64,000 nucleotides of DNA from Bog-756 sp963734435 (GTDB taxonomy: Bacteria > Actinomycetota > Acidimicrobiia > Acidimicrobiales > RAAP-2), in assembly GCA_963734435.1 (NCBI GenBank), contig CAVTHA010000003.1, positions 434,001-498,000 on the forward strand. Direction: 5' to 3'. A model generated the notes under the pieces. That model was not told the DNA's origin and made no database searches. It saw only the letters and a program-made list of their open reading frames with translations. Shown here piece by piece: positions 39,028 through 46,819 of the stretch. The number at the start of each line of letters is the position of its first letter. Position 1 is the first letter of the stretch. The position numbers and the translations under genes are program-made.

Positions 39028-40377
39028 GTGACCGCGCTGTCCACGCAGATGGTCGCGCGTCCAACCGAGCCACCGTCGGCGCCAAGCGATCCGCCGGCGC
39101 GGCGACGGCGAGGTGGACCGAGGCACCGGATTCGCCAACCGGGCATCTCAGATGCTGTCGTGCTGCCACTGGTGTTCGTGGCGGGCTGTCTCGTCACCTT
39201 TGCCCGGGCACCTTCGGTGATCGTTCATCCCCAGCTGTGGGCGGAGGACGGGGCTGTCTTCTTCCAGAGTGCCTACAACCACGGATGGCATGCTCCACTG
39301 TTGGAGGCGCAGGCCGGGTACCTGCAGAGCTTTTCCAGGATCATTGCCGACCTCGGGCTGCTCACTCCCCTGACCTGGGTCCCGGCGCTCTTTGCCGGGA
39401 CAGCACTGGCCGTGCAAGTACTCCCCGCCGTCCTCGTGGCCAGCCGTCGATTCGCGCACGCAGTCCCGGATCGTCGTGTCCGCCTCCTGTTGGCGGCGGT
39501 GTACCTCGCCGTTCCCAACTCCTCCGAAGTCAACGTCGATCTCACTAATACCCAATGGCATCTGGCGATTCTCGCCGTGCTGGTGGTGTTGGCGGTGCCG
39601 GGCACAGGGGCTTGGAGGATCTTCGATCTCGGGGTGATCGTTCTGTCGGGACTCACCGGCCCCTTCGTGTTGAGTCTGATGGTGATCGCCGTTCTCGTGT
39701 ACATCCGGCGCCGGCAGACCTGGACGCTGGTGTTGGGCACCATCTCGGTGGTGGTCGCCGCGGTACAGGTCTTCGAGCTCGCCACCGCCCAGCGACCGCC
39801 TGTCGGCAGGCTGGGGGCGAGCGTGCCTCGATTGGTCGAACTGCTGGGCGGTCGGTTGATCGGCACCACGGTGCTCGGGACCTCGACGAGCACGTCCACA
39901 TGGTTCCGCGGGCACCTGCTCGCCTGCTCCACCGCCTTGCTGGTCGGGGCGGCCCTCATCGTGACCCTGGCTGTGTGGCTGGGTCCCTTCGAGCTGAAGA
40001 TGTTCAACCTGTGGGCCGCCTTGGTATTGGCGGGTTCCCTGGTGAGCCCGCTGGCGACGACCAATGGATGGCAATGGCAGGCCTTGATCGGCGATCCGGG
40101 CGGACGGTACTGGCTGTTCCCTTCGCTGGCCTTGCTCGCCGATCTGATCTGGGTGGCGGGCCAATTCCGGTCAAGACGCGTGGTCGCGGTTGGCGCCCTG
40201 TCGCTCCTGGTGGTCGTCGCTGCATTCGGTCTCCGGGAGGACTTCCGCTACCCGGCCGTCACGGCTCCGAGCTGGCCGGCGCAGGTCCATCGCTTTGACC
40301 GGGTGGCATCGGGCTCGTCCTTCACGTTCGATATCCGTCCTCCGGGGTGGACGATGGTGCTGCAAAAGAGGCGATAG
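39028..40377 (+). CDS. Multi-membrane protein of the glycan island, function unknown
   Basis: The 449-residue protein has an Arg/Pro-rich cytosolic N-terminus and about ten membrane helices (VVLPLVFVAGCLVTFARA; ILAVLVVLAVPGTGAW; TWTLVLGTISVVVAAVQVFE). The first large loop, PQLWAEDGAVFFQSAYNHGW then LLEAQAGYLQSFSRIIADLG, contains acidic residues directly after the first helix, as in GT-C glycosyltransferases. I do not recognise a named family. A role in transferring sugars from a lipid carrier is plausible from topology and context only. The start at GTG 39028 is favoured by the -10 box; ATG 39049 is also possible. No frameshift. Confidence 0.7.
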   Translation: MTALSTQMVARPTEPPSAPSDPPARRRRGGPRHRIRQPGISDAVVLPLVFVAGCLVTFARAPSVIVHPQLWAEDGAVFFQSAYNHGWHAPLLEAQAGYLQSFSRIIADLGLLTPLTWVPALFAGTALAVQVLPAVLVASRRFAHAVPDRRVRLLLAAVYLAVPNSSEVNVDLTNTQWHLAILAVLVVLAVPGTGAWRIFDLGVIVLSGLTGPFVLSLMVIAVLVYIRRRQTWTLVLGTISVVVAAVQVFELATAQRPPVGRLGASVPRLVELLGGRLIGTTVLGTSTSTSTWFRGHLLACSTALLVGAALIVTLAVWLGPFELKMFNLWAALVLAGSLVSPLATTNGWQWQALIGDPGGRYWLFPSLALLADLIWVAGQFRSRRVVAVGALSLLVVVAAFGLREDFRYPAVTAPSWPAQVHRFDRVASGSSFTFDIRPPGWTMVLQKRR

Positions 40378-40538
40378 GGCCGACAGCTCAGCCGGGGGAT
40401 CAGGTACCTGGGGCGTCTCGTCTCAGCTCATCCCTCGCCTCACCAGGGCGGGAAGCCCCGGGTTGGTCCTCGATCCAATTGCCGCACAGCCGACACTCAG
40501 CGGACACCAAGGGACACCAGTAGCCAGAACCCGAGCGC

Positions 40539-40544
40539 TAGATT
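40539..40544 (+). promoter_or_regulatory. Predicted -10 box of a leaderless transcript at 40553
   Basis: TAGATT ends 8 nt before the ATG at 40553, and no ribosome site is present. Confidence 0.4.
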
Positions 40545-40552
40545 CGAGACCG

Positions 40553-41656
40553 ATGCCCGCCCCTTCCGCCCGGCAGGATCCACCCCTCGAGAGGCGGCAC
40601 CATGTCGTGATCGCGGGTACGGGTCGCGCGGGCACCAGCTTTCTTGTGCGCTTCCTTGGTGAATGCGGTCTCGATGTGGGATCCGCAGATGATTTCTTCG
40701 ATGATCGCGCTCGGGCGGGATTAGAGCATCACCTCTTCGATGACGACGCTCCCTATGTCGTGAAGGATCCTTGGTTGTTCACCTACTGCGAGGGCATTGA
40801 TCCCGAGCTGACATCAATTGATGCCCTGCTTGTTCCAGTGCGGGAACTGATGGCTTCAGCCACTAGCCGGGTCCTTCAGGATCGCATCGCTATGGCTGGT
40901 GGGTCCTTCGGAAAGTGGCCACCGAGCGACGTCAATGGTGTCGTGACCGGTGGGGTGGTGTATTCGCTTGATCCTGTGGATGAGGCTCGGATCTTGGCCG
41001 TCGGATTCCATCGGCTCATCCATTGGGCCACTGCCAGGCAGATCCCCTTGTTCCTGCTGGAATTTCCACGGACCGTGAACGATGGTGACTATCTCATTGA
41101 AACCCTTTGGCCCTGGTTGAGCAGCCACTGCACCCGGCAGCGAGCTGCCGCTGCCTTCGGCGTGGTCGCGGATCCTCAACTTGTCCGTATCAAGGAAGAA
41201 GCTGCCGCCGAGGCCAGCGCCAACGGCTCCGCCGACGCCAGCGCACTAGATCGCGACGCAATGGCGATCGTGTTGAAGGAGCGAGACTCGCTGATCGCCA
41301 GAATGGAGGATCAACTGGCGGAAGTTCGGGAAGTTCTCGCCATCACCGAGCATGAGTTGGCCGACGTCCGCGAGTCGTTGGTCAGAAGAGACGTCCTTGT
41401 CAGCAGCACCGAGACGCAATTGAACGACACTCGAGCGGAGCTTACAGGCCTTCAGCATCGGCTAGCGGCCGTGGATGACCATCTGGCGCGTCGCAACGCG
41501 GTCATCGATGACATGCAGGTCCGCTTAGATGTCTCGGTTGCGGAGTCCGACGCAATACGCCGGACCGTCAGTTGGCGAATCACCTCGCCACTCCGCCGGC
41601 TGAAGTCGGCATGGCCTCGAGGGGCGCCGGACGATGTGGGGACGAGCGATAGTTGA
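40553..41656 (+). CDS. P-loop sulfotransferase-like protein with C-terminal coiled coil
   Basis: The 367-residue protein begins with RHHVVIAGTGRAGTSFLVRF, a PAPS-binding P-loop of the sulfotransferase type (GTGRAGTS). Downstream DDAPYVVKDPWLFTYCEGID and IDALLVPVRELMASATSRV resemble the 3'-phosphate loop, though the classic motif is weak. It may sulfate the surface glycan. From residue 215 a long coiled coil follows (MEDQLAEVREVLAITEHELA; ETQLNDTRAELTGLQHRLAA), ending SWRITSPLRRLKSAWPRG, a tail shared in type with other glycan-cluster enzymes. Two in-frame TTA codons (40721-40723, 41525-41527) and lower GC mark it as atypical for the genome. The start is supported by the TAGATT box. Confidence 0.75.
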   Translation: MPAPSARQDPPLERRHHVVIAGTGRAGTSFLVRFLGECGLDVGSADDFFDDRARAGLEHHLFDDDAPYVVKDPWLFTYCEGIDPELTSIDALLVPVRELMASATSRVLQDRIAMAGGSFGKWPPSDVNGVVTGGVVYSLDPVDEARILAVGFHRLIHWATARQIPLFLLEFPRTVNDGDYLIETLWPWLSSHCTRQRAAAAFGVVADPQLVRIKEEAAAEASANGSADASALDRDAMAIVLKERDSLIARMEDQLAEVREVLAITEHELADVRESLVRRDVLVSSTETQLNDTRAELTGLQHRLAAVDDHLARRNAVIDDMQVRLDVSVAESDAIRRTVSWRITSPLRRLKSAWPRGAPDDVGTSDS

Positions 41657-41692
41657 CGAGCGCTTCGTGGTCCTACTGACTACGGTGACCGC

Positions 41693-42739
41693 TCAGCCGT
41701 CGACGCCCCGTACCACGGCGGGAGAATGCCGGAAGAACTGCTCCACGTCCTGTTCGTACCGATAGGCCGGACCGTCGGAGCCGGTGGACCGTCGGAGGTT
41801 GTTGGCCCGGGCGAAGCTCTCGACCGCTCCGGCACTGGTGTACCGGTAGCGGAAGCCGTCTTCGATGAGCTTGGAGATGTCCACTCCCCGCCCGTAACGG
41901 ATGACCCCCTCCATCTCCGGTGGGAACTGGACCAGGCCCAGCTGACGGAGGGGAGCAACGAAGGCCCGGGGCCAGATCGGCGGGAGGGGCAACAGGTAGG
42001 CGCCGCAGATCGATGCCACCTCACTCCAGGGGAGCTTGCCCGCCCCGGCCACGTTGAACACCCCCGGGATCCGCTTCATCGTGACGTACTCGAGTGCCCG
42101 CACGACGTCGTCCTCCTCGATGAACTGGACCAGCGGGTCGAACCCGGCGATACAAGGAAGCAGGCGGCGCCGAAGGTTCTGGCTGATGGGCGTGATGATG
42201 TCCGTGCCGAGAACATTGGCGAACCGGAGGACCGAGACCACCAGATGCGGGTTGTCGTCTGTGAAGTCGTGGACCAGGGACTCGACCTCGATGAGCGATC
42301 GCTCGAGGCGGGTCCGCACCGGGCTCTGGCGCCTGGTGTCCTCGCGGAACCAAACCGGATCGTTCTCGGACGCGCCGTAGATATGGGTGGAGGACTTCAC
42401 CACTATCTGGCGCACCGACGACTCGACCGAGCCCGCCGCGGCCAGCAAGTTGAGCGTGCCGATCACATTGATCTCGTGGAGCACGCGGCTCGGGACGTTG
42501 ACCGAGTTGGTCTCGAGGAACGTGTGCACGATGGTGTCGACCTGGGTGGCCCGCACGATGCGGCTCAGGATCGAGTACCGCTGGTCGGAGCGGACGAACT
42601 CGGTTCGCTCGAGCGGAACCCTCGGCTCGTCGGCGCCGAGGCCGAGAATCATCTCGACGTCGGGCTCGTTCTCCAGCGCCTGAGCCATGCGCCCACCCCA
42701 GAAGGTGTCGAGCCCGGTGATCAGCACCCGCCGCCCCAT
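41693..42739 (-). CDS. NAD(P)-dependent SDR-family epimerase/dehydratase
   Basis: The 348-residue protein has the NAD-binding start RVLITGLDTFWGGRMAQALE (glycine motif altered to GLDTFWG), VDTIVHTFLETNSVNVPSRV, and INVIGTLNLLAAAGSVESSV. The usual catalytic YxxxK is not clear: SSTHIYGASENDP is followed by RTRLERSLIEVESLVHDF. It is thus an atypical extended SDR, more like those paired with PlsC-type acyltransferases in actinobacteria. It starts 4 bp after the acyltransferase stop, forming an operon with it. Possible roles are in envelope lipid or lipid-linked sugar metabolism. Confidence 0.82.
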   Translation of the reverse strand: MGRRVLITGLDTFWGGRMAQALENEPDVEMILGLGADEPRVPLERTEFVRSDQRYSILSRIVRATQVDTIVHTFLETNSVNVPSRVLHEINVIGTLNLLAAAGSVESSVRQIVVKSSTHIYGASENDPVWFREDTRRQSPVRTRLERSLIEVESLVHDFTDDNPHLVVSVLRFANVLGTDIITPISQNLRRRLLPCIAGFDPLVQFIEEDDVVRALEYVTMKRIPGVFNVAGAGKLPWSEVASICGAYLLPLPPIWPRAFVAPLRQLGLVQFPPEMEGVIRYGRGVDISKLIEDGFRYRYTSAGAVESFARANNLRRSTGSDGPAYRYEQDVEQFFRHSPAVVRGVDG

Positions 42740-42743
42740 GGCG

Positions 42744-43790
42744 CTAGCCGAACCAGACGCTGCGGCGCTCTCGCAGCATGTCGTGGAGTGCGTCCTGCAG
42801 CTTGGCCCTGATGGTCTCGGCCTCGTCCATCACCCGGCTGCGCGAGTAGCGCTCCTGCTCCGGTTCCACATCGAAGGTCACCGGGTCCAGCACCCGGAGC
42901 TTGAACTTCGCCGGAAAGTAGGCCACGTACCCGAGCGGCCCCATCAGCAGCGAATTGGCGGTCACCGGGAAGTACGGCAGCTTGAGCACATTGGCCAGCG
43001 GCCCCACGCGGAACAGGATGGGCATGGACTCCTCGGCCCCGACCACGGCGATGGGGATGATGGGCACCCCGGCCCGCATGGCGATCTCGACGAAGCCACC
43101 CCGACCGAAGCGCCGGAGCCGGTACCGGTCGCCGTAGGTCTTGGAGGTGGCCTTGGTTCCCTCAGGGAACACCAGGGCCAGCTGCTGTTGGTCGTGCAGC
43201 AGCCGGTAGGCGTTGTCGGGGTGGGCGGGCACTCCGCCGGTTCTCGACCACATGGTGCCGACAAAGGGGATGGTCCGGAAGAAATAGTCGGCCAGCCCGT
43301 AGACCGGCCGCCCCAGCTCCTCCTCGACCCCGTGCATGATGGCCGGCGCATCGGAAGGGATGGCACCGGCGTGGTTGGCGATCAGGAGCGCCCCTCCGGT
43401 CTGGGGGATCTTCTCGAGACCGTCCCATTCCACCCGGAACCAGTACCGGTATACCGGGTCGTACAACCGCCGAACGATGGAGCGCATGTGCTCGGAGCGG
43501 CCCCACTCGTCGACGTCCGAGCGCCTGGGGTCGACAGGGGCGCCGTGGTCGGAGGGGGCAACGGCGACCGGGAGCATCGTCGGCGGCGCGGCGGCCGAGG
43601 TCTCGTCCGATTGGCGGCGACCGGATGCTTCCCGTTCAGTCTCGTCTTCCCGTTCGGTCTCGCTCACCCGTTCGGGCCGCCCAGACGTGGCGACGGGGCC
43701 ACCAGAGGCCGCGGCCCGGTCCGAGTCCTCGCCGGCCGCACCCGGCCCACGCGGTGCCATGCGGGCAGTGTCCGTCGGTTCAGCGGTCAC
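42744..43790 (-). CDS. PlsC-type acyltransferase with long disordered N-terminus
   Basis: The 348-residue enzyme has the acyltransferase motif I NHAGAIPSDAP (HxxxxD), motif III region FPEGTKATSKTYGDRYRLRR and motif IV PIIPIAVVGAEESMP. It transfers acyl chains to a glycerophosphate or related lipid at the membrane. The first 95 residues are low-complexity and acidic/Arg-rich, unusual for the family. The start is a GTG at 43790 with TACGAT 6 nt upstream, suggesting a leaderless transcript; ATG 43760 is an alternative. The SDR gene follows after 4 bp. Confidence 0.9.
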   Translation of the reverse strand: MTAEPTDTARMAPRGPGAAGEDSDRAAASGGPVATSGRPERVSETEREDETEREASGRRQSDETSAAAPPTMLPVAVAPSDHGAPVDPRRSDVDEWGRSEHMRSIVRRLYDPVYRYWFRVEWDGLEKIPQTGGALLIANHAGAIPSDAPAIMHGVEEELGRPVYGLADYFFRTIPFVGTMWSRTGGVPAHPDNAYRLLHDQQQLALVFPEGTKATSKTYGDRYRLRRFGRGGFVEIAMRAGVPIIPIAVVGAEESMPILFRVGPLANVLKLPYFPVTANSLLMGPLGYVAYFPAKFKLRVLDPVTFDVEPEQERYSRSRVMDEAETIRAKLQDALHDMLRERRSVWFG

Positions 43791-43796
43791 CGATGC

Positions 43797-43802
43797 ATCG
43801 TA
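43797..43802 (-). promoter_or_regulatory. Predicted -10 box of a leaderless acyltransferase transcript
   Basis: On the minus strand TACGAT ends 6 nt before the GTG start at 43790. No ribosome site is seen. Confidence 0.4.
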
Positions 43803-43856
43803 CCGGCCGGCTGGTATCGGTCCCGACTGCGGCCCATCCGCCCTCTCGTCTCCGGC

Positions 43857-44888
43857 TCAGACCGTCCCGTCCGGAGCCGATGCCGCCCGGAGCCGGCCCG
43901 ACAGCGACCCGAAGGTGACCAGCCGCTCGAGGGTGAGCGACTGCCGGGACACCCGCATCGAAGCGAATTCGGCTCGCAACGCCGAGACCACCGTCGCCAC
44001 GGCCTCGGCGTCGACCAGCGGGAGGAGGACGGTGACGGCCGTGTCACCTGCCATCACCGGCACGGGCGCATTGTCGAGCGATCCGGTGACCACCGCACAC
44101 ACGTGGTCGGCCAATCCGCCCTCCGCTGAGGAACGGTCGGGGTCGGCGACCACTACGGCCGGCAGGGGAGGAGCGGGCAGCAGTCCGAGCCGGGACCGGT
44201 AGACGTCCTCGAGCATGCCGACCGAATCGTGCAACGGATGGATGGTGCTGCCCGGAACGTGCTTCCACTGCACGGGCACCTCGGTGACGCGGAGCCCGAG
44301 ACGTCGGGCCCGGGCCAGGATCTCGACGTCGAAGGCGAACCGCTCGATGCGCACCAGGTGGAACAGCAGCCGGGCGACCGGCGTCCGGAAGGCTTTGAAC
44401 CCGCATTGGGTGTCGTGCAGACCCAGCCCGGTGCCGGTGGTGACCATCCAGTTGAACAGCCGGCCCATCACGGCCCGGAGGGCGTAGGTTCCATCCAGCA
44501 TGGAATCGGGCAGGGCGCGGGACCCGATGGCCGCATCATTGGTGCGGAGCCCCTCGAGGAGCAGAGGGATGGCCCGGGGGTCGATGGCCATGTCGGCGTC
44601 CATGTAGGCCGTGTACACCCCTCGGGCCACAGCCACCCCGGTACGCACGGCCGCCCCCTTCCCCCGGTTGACGGGCAGGGTGACCACCCGGTGATGGGGC
44701 AGGTGGGCGAGGAGCGATCGGGCGGTGCCCGTGGTGGCGTCGGTGCTGCCGTCGTCGACCACCACGACCTCGGTCCGGGTCACGTCCACGGCACCCTCGG
44801 CGGCGGCGGCGTCGAAGCGCTTCATGCCTTCGGGCAACCGCTGCGCTTCGTTGAAGGCGGGCACGATGATGGTGAGATCGGGGGTCAT
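43857..44888 (-). CDS. Dolichyl-phosphate-glucose-type GT2 glycosyltransferase
   Basis: The 343-residue enzyme begins DLTIIVPAFNEAQRLPEGMK, with VVVVDDGSTDATTGTARSLL, PVNRGKGAAVRTGVAVARGV and the DxD-type motif YTAYMDADMAIDP. The LFNWMVTTGTGLGLHDTQCG and FKAFRTPVARLLF segments are hallmarks of ALG5-like polyprenyl-phosphate glucosyltransferases. It should load a sugar on a polyprenyl phosphate for later transfer outside the membrane, for example by the GT-C-like proteins in this island. About 100 C-terminal residues after the catalytic domain are Val/Ala-rich and not typical of the family. ATG 44888 gives the standard N-terminus. Confidence 0.92.
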   Translation of the reverse strand: MTPDLTIIVPAFNEAQRLPEGMKRFDAAAAEGAVDVTRTEVVVVDDGSTDATTGTARSLLAHLPHHRVVTLPVNRGKGAAVRTGVAVARGVYTAYMDADMAIDPRAIPLLLEGLRTNDAAIGSRALPDSMLDGTYALRAVMGRLFNWMVTTGTGLGLHDTQCGFKAFRTPVARLLFHLVRIERFAFDVEILARARRLGLRVTEVPVQWKHVPGSTIHPLHDSVGMLEDVYRSRLGLLPAPPLPAVVVADPDRSSAEGGLADHVCAVVTGSLDNAPVPVMAGDTAVTVLLPLVDAEAVATVVSALRAEFASMRVSRQSLTLERLVTFGSLSGRLRAASAPDGTV

Positions 44889-44993
44889 GGGTCTGGGGTA
44901 CGGGTGTGGTCTGTCTCGGGCGGCGACCCTATCGGGAGGGCGTCCGGCATTCGGGTCGGGGCCGCGCCGTCCGTTCCGAGCTGGCCTGGCCCG

Positions 44994-45052
44994 ACCGGTT
45001 CGGGTGGGCGGCCTACGGCCCGGCCGGTTCGGGTGGGCGGCCTATGGCCGGG
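44994..45052. repeat. Two-copy tandem repeat of about 27 bp
   Basis: A unit reading CCGGTTCGGGTGGGCGGCCT plus seven more bases occurs twice in a row, differing at one position (TAC versus TAT). The second copy overlaps the last codons of the NlpC/P60 gene. It lies in the gap before the glycosyltransferase start and has no evident function. Confidence 0.7.
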
Positions 45053-46496
45053 CCGCTCCGACCAGCCCCTCGTACCAAACGGGGTCGTAGGTGACGAACG
45101 TGCCGGTGTGGGCGGCCTGGATGATGGTCCCGCTGCCGAAGGGGGTGGGCTGGCCGTCGAGCACCGGGCCGACGTACATCACCACGTGGTCGATGCCACT
45201 GCCGTCGAAGTCGTAGAAGAGGAGGTCGCCGGGCTCGAGCTGGTCGAGGGGCACGTGCTTGGACTCCGCGTACTGGTCGGCGGCCGAGTGGGGCAACGAC
45301 ACGCCGGCATTGGCCCAGGCCAACGCGGTGAGCCCGGAGCAGTCCACGCCCGAGTAGCTCTCACCGCCCCACACGTAGGGGACGCCCAGGTACTTCATGG
45401 CCCCGTGCACCGCCGCCAGGCCGGCCGCCTGAGGACTGCCGCCGCTGGTGAGGGTCGGACCGCCGCCGGCGCCCGCCGCCAGTCCGGCCGCCTGGTTGGC
45501 GGAGTTGGTGGCCCCGACCGCCGCCGCACTGCCACCGCTCAAGGTGCTGGCCACCTGGGCCGCCTGGGCCGCCTGGGCCGCAGCCGCCGCCGCTGCAGCC
45601 GGGGAGGCGGCGCTGGCTGCGCTCTGGGCCGCCGCGGCCGCCTGGGCCGCGGCCTGCTGAGCGATCTGCTGGGCGAGGGTCCCCTTGACCTCGGCCAGCG
45701 TGGCTTCGGACTGGGCGTTGGCCCCGGCTGCGCTCTGTTGGGCCTGGCGCTCGACGGTCAGCTGCTCCGTCTCGGCCCGCTGCTCGGTCACCAGCTTGGC
45801 TTGAGTGGCACTCAGTTGGCGTTGGCCGGCCTGGACCCGGGCTACGTCGGCGGCCAGATCACCGGCACCGATGCCTTCGTAGACGCCGCGCGTCTGCGCC
45901 GCACCGCTCGGAGCGGCGAAGAGCGAGGCGACGGCCTGCGATGTCGAGTCGCTCTCGTAGGCCCCGATCGCCTCGGTCCGCAGTCGGGCCCGGGCGCTCT
46001 CCAGTTCCGACCTGGTGGTGCTGAGGGAGGCCGACGTGGTCTGCAGCGATGCCTGCGTCTGCGCCAGGTTCACGACCGCCTGGTTGTACTGCTCGTCGGT
46101 CTGGTCCAGGATCACCTGCTGCTGGGAGATCTGCGCTTCGAGGCCGGCCACCTGGGCCTCGGTGGCGTTGATCGACGATTGTGACGACCCGGCGGCGTCG
46201 GTGGTCGGGGTCGAGGTCGAGGTCGAGGAGGAAGGGGAAGTGCCCGGACCGCCGGCCGACGCCGTCGTCGTGCCGGCCGAACCCGAGGGCGAGGTAGAGA
46301 TGGAGGTGGTTCCGGTTGCTCCGGCTGCACCGGCCGGCAGGAGGAGGAGGGGGAGGACCGAGGCCAAGGCCAACGAGAGGACCAGAGAAAGTGCACGGAC
46401 GGGTGACCCAGGCACCCGGCCCTGGATGAGGGCCCGGCCTCTGCTGATCCGAGACCGGCCGATCCGGAGTGTGTCGTTGCGGGTGGTGGGGCCCAT
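45042..46496 (-). CDS. Secreted NlpC/P60 peptidoglycan endopeptidase
   Basis: The 484-residue protein has an Arg-rich n-region and hydrophobic signal (VRALSLVLSLALASVLPLLL), a Ser/Thr linker, and a long coiled coil (INATEAQVAGLEAQISQQQV; LAQTQASLQTTSASLSTTRS) followed by an Ala/Gln-rich helix. The C-terminal NlpC/P60 domain starts GAMKYLGVPYVWGGESYSGV with the catalytic Cys in DCSGLTALAW, His in GIDHVVMYVG and a third His in IIQAAHTGTF. The arrangement matches RipA/RipC-like D-Glu-mDAP hydrolases that split septal peptidoglycan, where the coiled coil is regulatory. ATG 46496 is preferred; in-frame starts further upstream (GTG near 46601, ATG 46634) would place a basic tail before the signal. 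Confidence 0.9.
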   Translation of the reverse strand: MGPTTRNDTLRIGRSRISRGRALIQGRVPGSPVRALSLVLSLALASVLPLLLLPAGAAGATGTTSISTSPSGSAGTTTASAGGPGTSPSSSTSTSTPTTDAAGSSQSSINATEAQVAGLEAQISQQQVILDQTDEQYNQAVVNLAQTQASLQTTSASLSTTRSELESARARLRTEAIGAYESDSTSQAVASLFAAPSGAAQTRGVYEGIGAGDLAADVARVQAGQRQLSATQAKLVTEQRAETEQLTVERQAQQSAAGANAQSEATLAEVKGTLAQQIAQQAAAQAAAAAQSAASAASPAAAAAAAAQAAQAAQVASTLSGGSAAAVGATNSANQAAGLAAGAGGGPTLTSGGSPQAAGLAAVHGAMKYLGVPYVWGGESYSGVDCSGLTALAWANAGVSLPHSAADQYAESKHVPLDQLEPGDLLFYDFDGSGIDHVVMYVGPVLDGQPTPFGSGTIIQAAHTGTFVTYDPVWYEGLVGAARP

Positions 46497-46625
46497 CGCC
46501 CTGTTCGTACCTGTGCCTCGCCAGCGGCCCGCGGTGCGACGGGCTCCGTAGTGGTGTTGTGGACGCGCCTCTCCCGCCGTGACCGATCGCCCCTTCTTCA
46601 CTTCGGCCACTCCTTTCAAGATACT

Positions 46626-46679
46626 GCTCGCCATCTCGGGTTCCAAGGGGAGAATTTCGCTTGTCACCGAGCGGCGAGC
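46626..46679 (-). other. Stem-loop in the region upstream of the NlpC/P60 gene
   Basis: A 7-bp outer stem (46626-46632 with 46673-46679) and a 5-bp inner stem (46635-46639 with 46667-46671) close a 27-nt loop. It lies about 130 bp before the chosen start on the minus strand and could be a leader structure. Its sequence does not match a riboswitch I can name. Confidence 0.3.
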
Positions 46680-46819
46680 GTCCCGGCGCGGTCGTCTGGT
46701 ACGGGGGCAGGCGCCCTGGAGCCCGGCGGCCAGGACGCCGACCGATGGCTCGGCCATCCTGAGTCGGTAAGTTGCCTGTCGGTATCGGCAGCTGGAACGG
46801 ACAACTGGAGGAGCCGGTG

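Noticed and set aside
21917..44888. Recent mobile-element insertion carrying the glycan island
   Set aside because: Lower GC and TTA codons suggest transfer of some genes, but no transposase, integrase, terminal repeats or attachment site is seen. The tRNA at 50686 is not flanked by a partial duplicate of itself that I can find.
42687..46184. Long plus-strand frames opposite the acyltransferase, glycosyltransferase and NlpC/P60 genes
   Set aside because: Shadows of the minus-strand genes, which carry the conserved motifs.
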